Below the pieces are notes generated by a model. The model was not told where the DNA came from. It worked only from the letters and a program-made list of their open reading frames with translations, and made no database searches. From positions 133,052 through 197,051 of the forward strand of contig CAWBKF010000035.1 of NCBI GenBank assembly GCA_963789275.1: a DNA stretch of 64,000 nt, read 5' to 3'. The DNA comes from DAHUYF01 sp963789275. GTDB lineage: Bacteria; Pseudomonadota; Alphaproteobacteria; ATCC43930; CGMCC-115725. Positions 46,696 through 54,384 of the stretch are shown one piece after another. Every line of letters begins with the position of its first letter. The stretch's first letter is position 1. Position numbers and translations under genes: made by a program.

Positions 46696-48503
46696 CGTGC
46701 GTCACCTTCCAGTGTAGAAAGATCGCCCTCCGGCAGGCCCAGCTCGCGCGCCTTGAGCAGGCGGCGCATGATCTTACCGCTGCGCGTGCGCGGCAGGCCG
46801 GGACTGAAGTCGATCTCCTTCGGGGCGACCACGGCGCCGAGCCGTTTGCGGGCATGGCCGAGCAGTTCGCGGCGTAATGCCTCGGAGGGCGAGAAGCCGG
46901 GGTTTAATGCAACGAACGCCTTGACGATCTCGCCGGCCATCGGGTCCGGCTTGCCGATCACCCCGGCCTCGGCGACGGCGGGATGCTCCATCAACGCGCT
47001 CTCGACCTCGAACGGCCCGATCAGGTGGCCGGAGGACTTGATCACGTCATCGGCGCGACCGACGAACCAGTAATAACCGTCGGCGTCGCACATTGCGAGG
47101 TCGCCGGTGAGGTACCACGGGCCGATGAAGCACTTGCGATAGCGCTCCTCCTCGCTGAGGTAACCACGCATCATCGACGGCCATCCGGCTTTGAGCGCGA
47201 GCTCGCCTTCCACCATCGGTTTTTCGATTGGTGTGACGCTGCCGTCGGCATTACGCTGCACGATGGCCGCCTCGATGCCCGGCAGCGGCTTCCCCATCGA
47301 GCCGGGCTTCACGTCCATCGCGACGAAGTTGGCGATCATGATGCCACCGGTCTCGGTCTGCCACCAGTTGTCGTGAAACGGACGACCGAACGCCTGCTGT
47401 CCCCAGACCACAGCTTCGGGGTTCAGTGGCTCGCCCACGCTGGCAAGGAACCGAAGGGAAGAAAGGTCGAAGCCGCGCACCGCGTCAGTGCCCAGCTTCA
47501 TCATCATACGGATCGCTGTGGGCGCGGTGTACCAAACGGTGACACGTTCGCGCTGCAGGATGTCGTACCAAGTCCCGGCGTCGAACTCCGCCTCGGCGAC
47601 CACGCTTGTCACGCCATTGGTCAGCGGCGCGATGATGCCGTAACTCGTTCCGGTGACCCAGCCGGGGTCGGCCGTGCACCAGAAGATGTCGTCGTCATGC
47701 AGGTCGAGCGCGTAACGGCCGGTGATGTGATGTGTCACTACGGCTTCATGCACATGAATGGCACCTTTCGGCCGGCCGGTCGTTCCGCTGGTGAAGTGCA
47801 GCAGGGCACGATCCTCGGGGTCGGTCGGCGGAATAGTGAAATCGGGGTTTTGCGGGTCCAGAAGCTGACGCCAGTCGAGAGTGCCGGGCACCTCGGTCGA
47901 CGCCTCGCCCTCCTCGGACACCAAGATGACGTGCTCAAGCTTCGGCAGGCGGGAACGGAGCGCCGCCACTTTACGGCGATACAGCGGTTCGGTGGTCACC
48001 AGAACGCGGCCTTCGCCGATGGCGAGCCTGGTCGCGATCGGCTCCGGACCAAAAGCTGAGAATAGTGGCGAAACGACACATTTCGCCTTCAGAGCGCCGA
48101 GCACCGCGATGTAAAGCTCGGGGATTCGACCGGCCAGGACGAACACGCTGTCGCCTTCTCGTGTGCCAAGGCTGCGAAGCGCATTGGCGAACCGGCTGGT
48201 CGCGGCCTTCATGTCGCGGTAGGTGAGGATTCGCCGGCCACCAGCACGCCCGATCCAGCGTAATGCGTCACGATCGGCGCGTGATCCGATGGCATGACGA
48301 TCGACGGCTTCATGCGCGATATTCAGACCTCGACCGCCGGGCAGGCCGTCCAGCAACGCGCGCGCTGTTCCCCATGTGAACCCGCTGCAGACCTGCTGGT
48401 AGTCGGGCAGGTTGGGGGGCACACCCGGCATCCCGCGTGGCTTGACGATCCGCGGATAGAGGTCTGCAAGGAGGGTACGATTAGCCGCCGGCTCCGACAC
48501 CAT
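46692..48503 (-). CDS. Acetate/propionate-type acyl-CoA synthetase (AMP-forming)
   Basis: 603 residues from ATG 48503. ANL motifs: HFTSGTTGRPKGAIHVH, TADPGWVTGTSYG, WWQTETGGIMI, LTGDLAMCDADGYYWFVGRADD and the C-terminal Lys in PRTRSGKIMRRLL, all typical of AcsA-like enzymes. Head gene of an operon ACS-E1alpha-E1beta-E2-ACP joined by 4-base overlaps. A perfect FNR/FixK box lies 55 bases upstream with an AATATA -10 at the right distance, so the operon is probably switched on when oxygen falls. Confidence 0.92.
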   Translation of the reverse strand: MVSEPAANRTLLADLYPRIVKPRGMPGVPPNLPDYQQVCSGFTWGTARALLDGLPGGRGLNIAHEAVDRHAIGSRADRDALRWIGRAGGRRILTYRDMKAATSRFANALRSLGTREGDSVFVLAGRIPELYIAVLGALKAKCVVSPLFSAFGPEPIATRLAIGEGRVLVTTEPLYRRKVAALRSRLPKLEHVILVSEEGEASTEVPGTLDWRQLLDPQNPDFTIPPTDPEDRALLHFTSGTTGRPKGAIHVHEAVVTHHITGRYALDLHDDDIFWCTADPGWVTGTSYGIIAPLTNGVTSVVAEAEFDAGTWYDILQRERVTVWYTAPTAIRMMMKLGTDAVRGFDLSSLRFLASVGEPLNPEAVVWGQQAFGRPFHDNWWQTETGGIMIANFVAMDVKPGSMGKPLPGIEAAIVQRNADGSVTPIEKPMVEGELALKAGWPSMMRGYLSEEERYRKCFIGPWYLTGDLAMCDADGYYWFVGRADDVIKSSGHLIGPFEVESALMEHPAVAEAGVIGKPDPMAGEIVKAFVALNPGFSPSEALRRELLGHARKRLGAVVAPKEIDFSPGLPRTRSGKIMRRLLKARELGLPEGDLSTLEGDAR

Positions 48504-48848
48504 TGGTCCTCGCTTTCCTACACGTTTAATATATTGGATGATTAGGGGCAGGGCACATTGATCAAGATCAATGACCTTCGGGCAATGCGCGGCAAAGGTT
48601 CCTGCAGCCGCACCATCATGCTGTCCGATGGCGCCGTGATCGCAGAAGGCGATCTCGTGCTGCAACTGCATTTTTTGGAACGAGCATCCGGTGGCGCCGC
48701 GCGTGACAAGTGAGGTTCGGCGCCTCGCGGATCGTCCAATGTGCCGGATATGGTCGGTCCGTCATCCATGGCAAGACCAGCCGGCTGAAGTCGAGGATGG
48801 CATGATCGGTCGGCGAAAGGGAGGCTGGCGGCGAAGGCTGCGGACATC
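48504..48848. promoter_or_regulatory. Divergent intergenic region between the ACS operon and the CBS gene
   Basis: No gene supported. It carries the FNR/FixK box at 48558-48571 and matching -10 candidates on both sides: AATATA for the minus-strand ACS operon and AAGGTT at 48595-48600 for the plus-strand CBS gene. Apart from these I see nothing definable. Confidence 0.5.
48558..48571. promoter_or_regulatory. FNR/FixK-type box TTGATCAAGATCAA
   Basis: Perfect TTGAT-N4-ATCAA palindrome centred 61 bases upstream of the ACS start. On the minus strand AATATA falls 23-28 bases beyond its edge, the spacing of a class II FNR-activated promoter (box at -41.5). It may also drive the divergent CBS gene. 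Confidence 0.8.
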
Positions 48849-49283
48849 ATGTCGTCGCCCGCCATCTACGTGATGGACGAAACGCCGGTCCGAGAGATCG
48901 CCAGAGTCCTACTCGATCACGGCATCAGCGCGGTGCCCGTGATCGGTGAGTCGGGCGATCTCGTCGGAATGGTCAGCGAGGGTGACCTTGTGGCCCATAC
49001 CGCACCGACCGATGGAAAGCGTCGATCATGGTGGCTCGATATCATCGAGAAGAGCTCGGTCACGCACGAAGAGTTCCGCAACTATGTCGCGCGGCACGGT
49101 CTCCGCGCGAAAGATGTGATGAGCAGCGGTGTCGTGACCGTGGATGAAGAGACGCCGATCACGATCATTGCAGAGCTCCTGCAGCGCAAGGCCATCAAAC
49201 GGGTCCCGGTGCTAAAGAAGGGCCGCATGGTCGGCATCGTAAGCCGCGCAAATCTGCTGGCGGCGCTCGCTCGGATGCAATGA
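48849..49283 (+). CDS. Two-CBS-domain protein
   Basis: 144 residues from ATG 48849. Two CBS motifs (about 8-60 and 85-142: TPVREIARVLLDHGISAVPV; TIIAELLQRKAIKRVPVL) with a WWLDIIEKS insert between, a family seen in many proteobacterial stress clusters. Six further in-frame codons upstream (KAADI before the first Met) match the usual N-terminus, but no start codon is found there before a TGA at 48786, so the N-terminus may be shortened. CBS pairs bind adenine nucleotides and sense energy state. Confidence 0.85.
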   Translation: MSSPAIYVMDETPVREIARVLLDHGISAVPVIGESGDLVGMVSEGDLVAHTAPTDGKRRSWWLDIIEKSSVTHEEFRNYVARHGLRAKDVMSSGVVTVDEETPITIIAELLQRKAIKRVPVLKKGRMVGIVSRANLLAALARMQ

Positions 49284-49302
49284 GCCACGGGGGAAAACGC
49301 GT

Positions 49303-49479
49303 TCATTCGGGGCGCCGTGCGCGATCGGAGCGGTATCGGCGCGGTTTGGACGGCTCTGCCACGCCGAGCTCGGCCTCCGCGCGGAGCCAATGCTCGATCT
49401 GCCGCCCGTTGGGACGGCCTTCCACCTCCCAAATGGCGTAGGCTCGCTTCGCGATCTCCACATTCCGGTCCAGCTTCAT
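49303..49479 (-). CDS. DUF2934-like small protein
   Basis: 58 residues from ATG 49479, with GGAGGAG upstream. The sequence KRAYAIWEVEGRPNGRQIEHW matches the pattern of DUF2934, small single-helix-hairpin proteins common in rhizobial-type genomes; the tail is basic (KPRRYRSDRARRPE). Function unknown. Convergent with the CBS gene, ending 20 bases after its stop. Confidence 0.7.
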   Translation of the reverse strand: MKLDRNVEIAKRAYAIWEVEGRPNGRQIEHWLRAEAELGVAEPSKPRRYRSDRARRPE

Positions 49480-49688
49480 CGTACGCTCCTCCTATCCCGC
49501 AGCCCTTTGATCCCAGTCGGACATGGGCGGCGTGTGCAGGAGCAGATTTCGAAGCCGCTCTGCTGAAGCGGATGCGGCTCGTAATGCTCGCTTGGCCGAA
49601 ATTATGCTGCTGCGCCGCGATGTTGCAGCGTTGGCCGTTACGAGCGCCCTGTCATCACCCACCGGCCGGTTGCTCGGGCCCTCCACTC

Positions 49689-50213
49689 TTATGCCGGAGC
49701 AGCCGCGGCGACTTTTTGATCTCGGACGGTTGAGGTCGTCTCGAGCTCTTTGGCGAATCGTGCAACGTCCGCGCCGTAGCGGCCCGACCTCACCGCGCTT
49801 GCCGTGACCGCGCAGCGCGCGCAAGGCACCTTTCCCGCGAGTTCCCGCATCTGAGCGAAGGCGCTCTCGCTGCCGCGGCCGCCAAGAGTGCAGAAAAAAG
49901 CCGCTTCGCGCAGGCGCGCCTTATTGGCCATCAGATATGACCTGACGGGCGAAGACATCGAGCCTGCCCAAACCGGCGTGCCGATGATTACTAGATCATA
50001 GGACCCGGGGTCGCGCTCGGCGGATTCGATTGTCGAGGGACGCCGAAGAAACGCCTCGATAAGCGATTGAACGTAGCCGAGGATACCTCTACGACTTCTC
50101 GTGTCGCGGATCTCCTCGATATCGCAGTGAAGCGTGTGCGATATCGCCGTCGCCAGCATGCGTGTCGTTCCCGAGCGCGAGTAGTAGACGATGAGTGCTT
50201 TCATTGGCGCCAT
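49689..50213 (-). CDS. Flavodoxin-like FMN protein
   Basis: 174 residues from ATG 50213 (GGAAGGGAG upstream); a start at 50204 is also possible. FMN-binding N-terminus ALIVYYSRSGTTRMLATAI and the 50s/90s loops IIGTPVWAGSMSSPVRSYL and FFCTLGGRGSESAF mark the flavodoxin fold. Acts as an electron carrier or quinone-type reductase. Its promoter region is shared with the DUF2267 gene and holds two FNR/FixK boxes. Confidence 0.85.
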   Translation of the reverse strand: MAPMKALIVYYSRSGTTRMLATAISHTLHCDIEEIRDTRSRRGILGYVQSLIEAFLRRPSTIESAERDPGSYDLVIIGTPVWAGSMSSPVRSYLMANKARLREAAFFCTLGGRGSESAFAQMRELAGKVPCARCAVTASAVRSGRYGADVARFAKELETTSTVRDQKVAAAAPA

Positions 50214-50359
50214 GCGGGCACTCCCTTCCAACGGAGGCTGGCTCTATCCGGACACACTTCCTTTTGGCGCTCAAGATAGAGTCTGACGAGCTTGGCGGGG
50301 CCCAACGCCGGCATCCGCCGCCGACGAATACTCAGTACCGCAATGCCCGCTCTGGCGAA

Positions 50360-50373
50360 TTGATTCAGATCAA
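50360..50373. promoter_or_regulatory. FNR/FixK-type box TTGATTCAGATCAA
   Basis: Perfect TTGAT-N4-ATCAA palindrome 147 bases upstream of the flavodoxin start. On the minus strand TACTGA lies at the class II -10 position, so it most likely serves flavodoxin; it could also assist the divergent DUF2267 promoter. Confidence 0.72.
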
Positions 50374-50454
50374 GCGAGCGACCGACCCGATCGGTCACCC
50401 GATGCGCTGGGTAAAGGGCACGTGATGGGTTGGCCCGCCTGCGATGCGCTCACC

Positions 50455-50468
50455 TTGATCTGCATCAA
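50455..50468. promoter_or_regulatory. FNR/FixK-type box TTGATCTGCATCAA
   Basis: Perfect TTGAT-N4-ATCAA palindrome 87 bases upstream of the DUF2267 start. TAGGTT at 50492-50497 sits at the -10 position of a class II FNR promoter, the same hexamer found for Hsp20 and nearly that of GroEL (TAGGAT). Confidence 0.8.
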
Positions 50469-50555
50469 CGCCATTTCACTGCATCCATGCATAGGTTTCA
50501 AACATGTTTGGTCGATCCCCCGCTGCTTCATCGTCTTGTGTTCAGGAGGGTTCAA

Positions 50556-51002
50556 ATGGCCAAGGACAGTGTGCTGGATTCTACGATCCAGAAGACCCAC
50601 GAGTGGCTGCGGGACATCAAGGAGGGCCTTGGCCTCGACGACGACCGCGCCGCCTACGCCGCGTTGCGCGCCACGCTTCATGGATTGCGGGATCTGCTCG
50701 CCACCGATCAAGTGGCGTCATTCGGCGCTCAGCTGCCGATGCTGGTACGCGGCATCTATTATGAAGGCTGGAATCCGGCCTCGACTTTGACGGGCGAACG
50801 GCAAAGACGCGGCTTTCTCGAGGCCGTTCGCCACGAGCTGCGCGAGCATCTTGAGCTGTCCGATGCCGAACGTGTCGCGCGGGTCGTCTTCGATGTCGTT
50901 ACGATGCACGTCTCGCCGGGCGAGATCGAGAAGATCACCCATTCCCTGCCACGTGAGGTCCGCGCGCTGTGGCTTCAGCCGTCGTCACGCAATGTCCAGT
51001 AA
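50556..51002 (+). CDS. DUF2267 protein
   Basis: 148 residues, with AGGAGGG upstream of ATG 50556. DUF2267 features: TIQKTHEWLRDIKEGLG, AYAALRATLHGLRDLLATD, QLPMLVRGIYYEGWNP, FDVVTMHVSPGEIEKI. All-helical soluble proteins of unknown biochemical function that recur in stress and low-oxygen clusters. The FNR/FixK box at 50455 and a TAGGTT -10 make it a likely direct target. Its end overlaps the next gene by 11 bases. Confidence 0.88.
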   Translation: MAKDSVLDSTIQKTHEWLRDIKEGLGLDDDRAAYAALRATLHGLRDLLATDQVASFGAQLPMLVRGIYYEGWNPASTLTGERQRRGFLEAVRHELREHLELSDAERVARVVFDVVTMHVSPGEIEKITHSLPREVRALWLQPSSRNVQ

Positions 51003-51564
51003 TCGGCATGTCAGCCCATCATCAACCGGCAAGTCTGCCATGGGCCGCCGGCGGTCATGGGATATGGAGCTGACGCTTACCCGGTCCGATCTCGATGCCA
51101 TGCCCCCGAAGCTGCGCCATCAATTGCTGCTCTATCTTGAGGGCCGCCCCCGATCGCAAGGCCGGCGACCGCATGGTTCGCGGGCAGTCGAGAGCAAAAC
51201 GGCGGCATCGCCGCTCGAGCGGCGGCAGGTGGCAGCGCTGCTGCGCGACATCAGTTTCCATCGGCTTGGAAAGCCGTTGCGCGCGCTTCTCGACCGTCTT
51301 GCCTACGACGATACCGGGAAGCCGGCCACCCGACGAAGGCTCGCCGCGGCGCTTCCGACGGGCGAGCGATCGCGCCTCAGCCGGTATGCCGCTGTGCTTA
51401 ACCGGCTTGCCGCGGAAGCGGCGGGGCAGCCGGGCCTTCGCCTTTGTTGCTTTGTTCGCAGCAAGGACACCTACGCCATACACCCGGCGACGCGGCAATG
51501 GTTGCGTGATCTCCTGCCGGGGATCGAGCGTGCCGGCGAACGAGAGGAGCCTCTATGGGAATGA
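50992..51564 (+). CDS. Hypothetical protein, Arg-rich
   Basis: 190 residues from ATG 50992; starts at 51040 and 51064 are possible. Basic and helical, with MELTLTRSDLDAMPPKLRHQ, RRQVAALLRDISFHRLGKP and LRLCCFVRSKDTYAIHP. No family recognised. It overlaps DUF2267 at its start and the next small gene at its end, so it is probably translated from the same low-oxygen transcript. Confidence 0.5.
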   Translation: MSSNRHVSPSSTGKSAMGRRRSWDMELTLTRSDLDAMPPKLRHQLLLYLEGRPRSQGRRPHGSRAVESKTAASPLERRQVAALLRDISFHRLGKPLRALLDRLAYDDTGKPATRRRLAAALPTGERSRLSRYAAVLNRLAAEAAGQPGLRLCCFVRSKDTYAIHPATRQWLRDLLPGIERAGEREEPLWE

Positions 51565-51809
51565 TGCCGCCGCTGGCGCCAACGTGCCGGATCAGGATCA
51601 ACCCCGAGCGCGTCTCCTCGGTGTGGTGGGACTTTGCAAGAGGGCGCTTCGACGCGCCTGTGGCGCTGGCCCCGATGCTCGAGCCCCTCGGGGCGGAGGA
51701 ACTATGCGTCACGGCAGACGAGGGCGCCGCCATTCGGACATGGGCGGCAACGGTGCCGGATTGGGATGAGATCCGGCCGCCGCTCCTCATCGAGAGGCGC
51801 GACACGTGA
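51555..51809 (+). CDS. Small hypothetical protein
   Basis: 84 residues from ATG 51555, overlapping the preceding gene by 10 bases. Contains INPERVSSVWWDFARGRF and TWAATVPDWDEIRPP; two tryptophan-containing patches suggest a folded domain, but I recognise no family. Position in a tightly packed stress operon supports it being real. Confidence 0.45.
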   Translation: MGMMPPLAPTCRIRINPERVSSVWWDFARGRFDAPVALAPMLEPLGAEELCVTADEGAAIRTWAATVPDWDEIRPPLLIERRDT

Positions 51810-51837
51810 CGGCCGACGCCCTGGAGAGGCTTGCCCG

Positions 51838-52296
51838 ATGACGATGCGATTGACGAGTGCCGCCTTCGCAAATGGCGGCGAGATCCCTGCCCGCTTCACT
51901 TGCGATGGCGAGAACCTGTCGCCACCGCTGGCCTGGTCTGGTGCTCCGCCGGGGACGCGCAGTTTCGCCATCGTCTGTCGCGACCCCGACGCGCCGTCGG
52001 GCCCCTGGTACCACTGGGCCGCTCTGGACATCGCGCGCATCGTCGACGCGCTTCAAGAACACTGCCGGCCCGGCAGTCCCGCGATGCGCCAAGCCATCAA
52101 TGATTTTGCAAAGAGGGGCTATGGCGGGCCCTGCCCGCCGCACGGCCATGGCCGGCATCACTATCATTTCACCCTTTACGCGCTTGATGTCGAGCAGCTC
52201 GATGTGCCGGTGAGCGCGCATTGCCGCAATGTCGAGAACGCCGCCAGGGCCCATGCGCTCGCCACAGCCGAGCTGATCGGGGTCTATGCGCGATGA
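51838..52296 (+). CDS. PEBP-family (YbhB/YbcL, Raf-kinase-inhibitor-like) protein
   Basis: 152 residues from ATG 51838. Family landmarks: IPARFTCDGENLSPPLAW, VCRDPDAPSGPWYHWAALDI, GYGGPCPPHGHGRHHYHFTL and LDVEQLDV. The conserved Asp/His pocket binds small anions in homologues. No signal peptide, so cytoplasmic. Physiological role in bacteria is unknown; commonly seen in stress clusters. Confidence 0.9.
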   Translation: MTMRLTSAAFANGGEIPARFTCDGENLSPPLAWSGAPPGTRSFAIVCRDPDAPSGPWYHWAALDIARIVDALQEHCRPGSPAMRQAINDFAKRGYGGPCPPHGHGRHHYHFTLYALDVEQLDVPVSAHCRNVENAARAHALATAELIGVYAR

Positions 52297-52497
52297 TCGC
52301 GTGCGAACATGCCCGCGCGAGATACTGAGAGGATCCGCGACGGCGCATGGCCTCTTTGATCGTCATGGATGGCGCGCTGCGCCGTCGGAGGTCAGGCTCC
52401 GAGTGAGCACTGGCAGGCTGACATGGTCGGACCCGGCAGGACTCGCAACTGCCAGATGATTTGGGTCAATGCCGGTACCGCAAGGAGGCGCTACGTG

Positions 52498-54087
52498 ATG
52501 CGAGCATCGCTTCGGCGGAAAGGCAGGTGGATGATCTTTTTGCATCGGCGTCGAGCCCGGCGGATCTTATCCTTCTGGCGAGCCGCGGCTCCGCTCGCCG
52601 GACTTTGCCTCCTGCTCGTGACAATGGGCGTGGCCGGCGCCGAGAGCAAAGGGCCGCAGCCACAAGCGATGGCGGCGATGCCGAGCTTTGCTCCGCTGGT
52701 CAAGCGAGTGATGCCGGCGGTCGTGACCGTCGCCGTGTTTGAGAGGGCGGCGTCGGCGAGCGAGGACGAGGACGACGCGACGAGCCCGGAGCGAATGCCG
52801 GGCGCGCCGGTGACGCCGTTCGACGACTTCCTGCGTCGCTTCTTCGAGCAGCGGGGCCAAGGCGGCCTGCCGACCCTGCCCAATCAGCGGCGTATCGCGC
52901 TGGGATCGGGCTTCATCATCGATCCCACCGGCTACGTCGTGACCAATGACCACGTCATCGCCAAGGCCGTCAGAGTGAGCGTGGTCCTGCAAGACGACAG
53001 CCGACACGCGGCCAAGGTCGTCGGACGTGACCCGATCACCGATCTGGCGCTGCTCAAGATCGAGGCCAAGGAGCCGCTTCCGGCCTTGGACTGGGGCGAC
53101 AGCGACAGGCTCGAGGTCGGCGATTGGGTGATGGCCGTGGGCAATCCGTTCGGCCTCGGTGGCACCATCAGCTTCGGCGTCGTTTCCGCCCGCGGCCGCG
53201 ACATCCATTCCGGGCCCTATGACGATTTTCTACAGATCGACGCCTCGCTCAACCGCGGTAACTCCGGCGGTCCGACGGTTAATCTCGCCGGCGAGGTGAT
53301 CGGCATCAACACGGCGATCTATTCGCCCAGCGGCGGCTCCGTTGGCGTCGGCTTTGCCATCCCGTCGACTCAGGCGCGACCGGTCATCGCGCAGCTGCGC
53401 GAGCGCGGCAAGGTCGAGCGCGGCTGGCTCGGCGTCGACATTCAAGAGGTCACCCCCGAGATCGCCAGAAGCTTCGGCTTGAGCGAGGCCGTCGGCGCGC
53501 TCGTGGTCGACATGGTCGAGGGCGGGCCGGCCGCCAAGGCCGGTGTCCGGCAGGGCGATGTCATCCTGTCGTACGACGGCCGCGCCATCGCCAAGCTGCG
53601 CGACCTGCAGCGCGCCGTCGCCGAGACCACGGCAGGACGCGCGGTCACGCTCGAGATCTGGCGTGAGCGCAAGGCGCTCTCGCTCCCGGTGGCCATCGGC
53701 CCGCTGCCCGAGACGCGGCAGACGGCTGAGGCCGCCAAGGCGCCCAGGCGGCCGGCCGAGCGCGCGAGCGCGCTGGGTCTCGGCCTGACGCCGCTCACCG
53801 ATGAGTTGCGCGAGGGGCTCGACCTGCCCAAGACCGCCAAGGGCGTGATGGTGACCGAGATTGCCGATGACAGCCCTTTTGCCGAACTCGACCTGCTGCC
53901 GGGCGACGTCATCCAGTCCATCGACAATCAACCGGCGGCGACGCCGCAGCAAGTGGCGAAGAAATTGCGCGACGCGACGCCGGGGAAGGGCGGCGGCGTG
54001 GTGCTGCTGATCAACCGGGGCGGCAAGCGGCACTACGTCGTCTTGGCGCCAGGCGCCGACGCCGACGGCGAGCACAACCGCGGCTAG
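52498..54087 (+). CDS. HtrA/DegP-like serine protease
   Basis: 529 residues from ATG 52498 (AAGGAGG 10 bases upstream). Signal-anchor segment (about 25-45: FWRAAAPLAGLCLLLVTMG). Trypsin-like domain with triad His in VVTNDHVIA, Asp in DPITDLALLK and Ser in NRGNSGGPTVN; then two PDZ domains (about 295-385 and 425-520). Periplasmic chaperone-protease clearing damaged envelope proteins. A degenerate FNR-like site (52456-52469, 8 of 10 positions) lies upstream but without a -10 at the right distance, so direct control is doubtful. Confidence 0.92.
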   Translation: MRASLRRKGRWMIFLHRRRARRILSFWRAAAPLAGLCLLLVTMGVAGAESKGPQPQAMAAMPSFAPLVKRVMPAVVTVAVFERAASASEDEDDATSPERMPGAPVTPFDDFLRRFFEQRGQGGLPTLPNQRRIALGSGFIIDPTGYVVTNDHVIAKAVRVSVVLQDDSRHAAKVVGRDPITDLALLKIEAKEPLPALDWGDSDRLEVGDWVMAVGNPFGLGGTISFGVVSARGRDIHSGPYDDFLQIDASLNRGNSGGPTVNLAGEVIGINTAIYSPSGGSVGVGFAIPSTQARPVIAQLRERGKVERGWLGVDIQEVTPEIARSFGLSEAVGALVVDMVEGGPAAKAGVRQGDVILSYDGRAIAKLRDLQRAVAETTAGRAVTLEIWRERKALSLPVAIGPLPETRQTAEAAKAPRRPAERASALGLGLTPLTDELREGLDLPKTAKGVMVTEIADDSPFAELDLLPGDVIQSIDNQPAATPQQVAKKLRDATPGKGGGVVLLINRGGKRHYVVLAPGADADGEHNRG

Positions 54088-54206
54088 AAACTCCTGCTTT
54101 ACGGGCTGCGGCGACGATTGCGAGGAGGGCGCGCGACCGCGCCGGTGGCTCAGCGCTCCTCAGGCGGCGCTATCTTCGCAGCTATACCAGAGTGCTGCCA
54201 TCTCCC

Positions 54207-54220
54207 TTGATTCAGATCAA
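54207..54220. promoter_or_regulatory. FNR/FixK-type box TTGATTCAGATCAA
   Basis: Perfect TTGAT-N4-ATCAA palindrome 165 bases upstream of the GroEL start, with TAGGAT at 54242-54247 at the class II -10 position. No CIRCE-like inverted repeat is visible in this gap, so oxygen rather than heat control is suggested for this GroEL. Confidence 0.8.
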
Positions 54221-54384
54221 CGACATGCGCGCGGCCTTGGCTAGGATGCTTTCGCCTCGCGGAATCCCGATATTCGGAGGTAGGTCGTACCGATCTCCCA
54301 GTCGATAAAGCCTCTTGGGTCGAGATACCACGCTGCCGAAAACGAAGCCACGACCGAAGCCCACAACTGAAGCGAGGACGCTCA

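Noticed and set aside
52456..52469. FNR-like site in front of HtrA
   Set aside because: Two mismatches, and the expected -10 position falls on the start codon, so activation from it is implausible.
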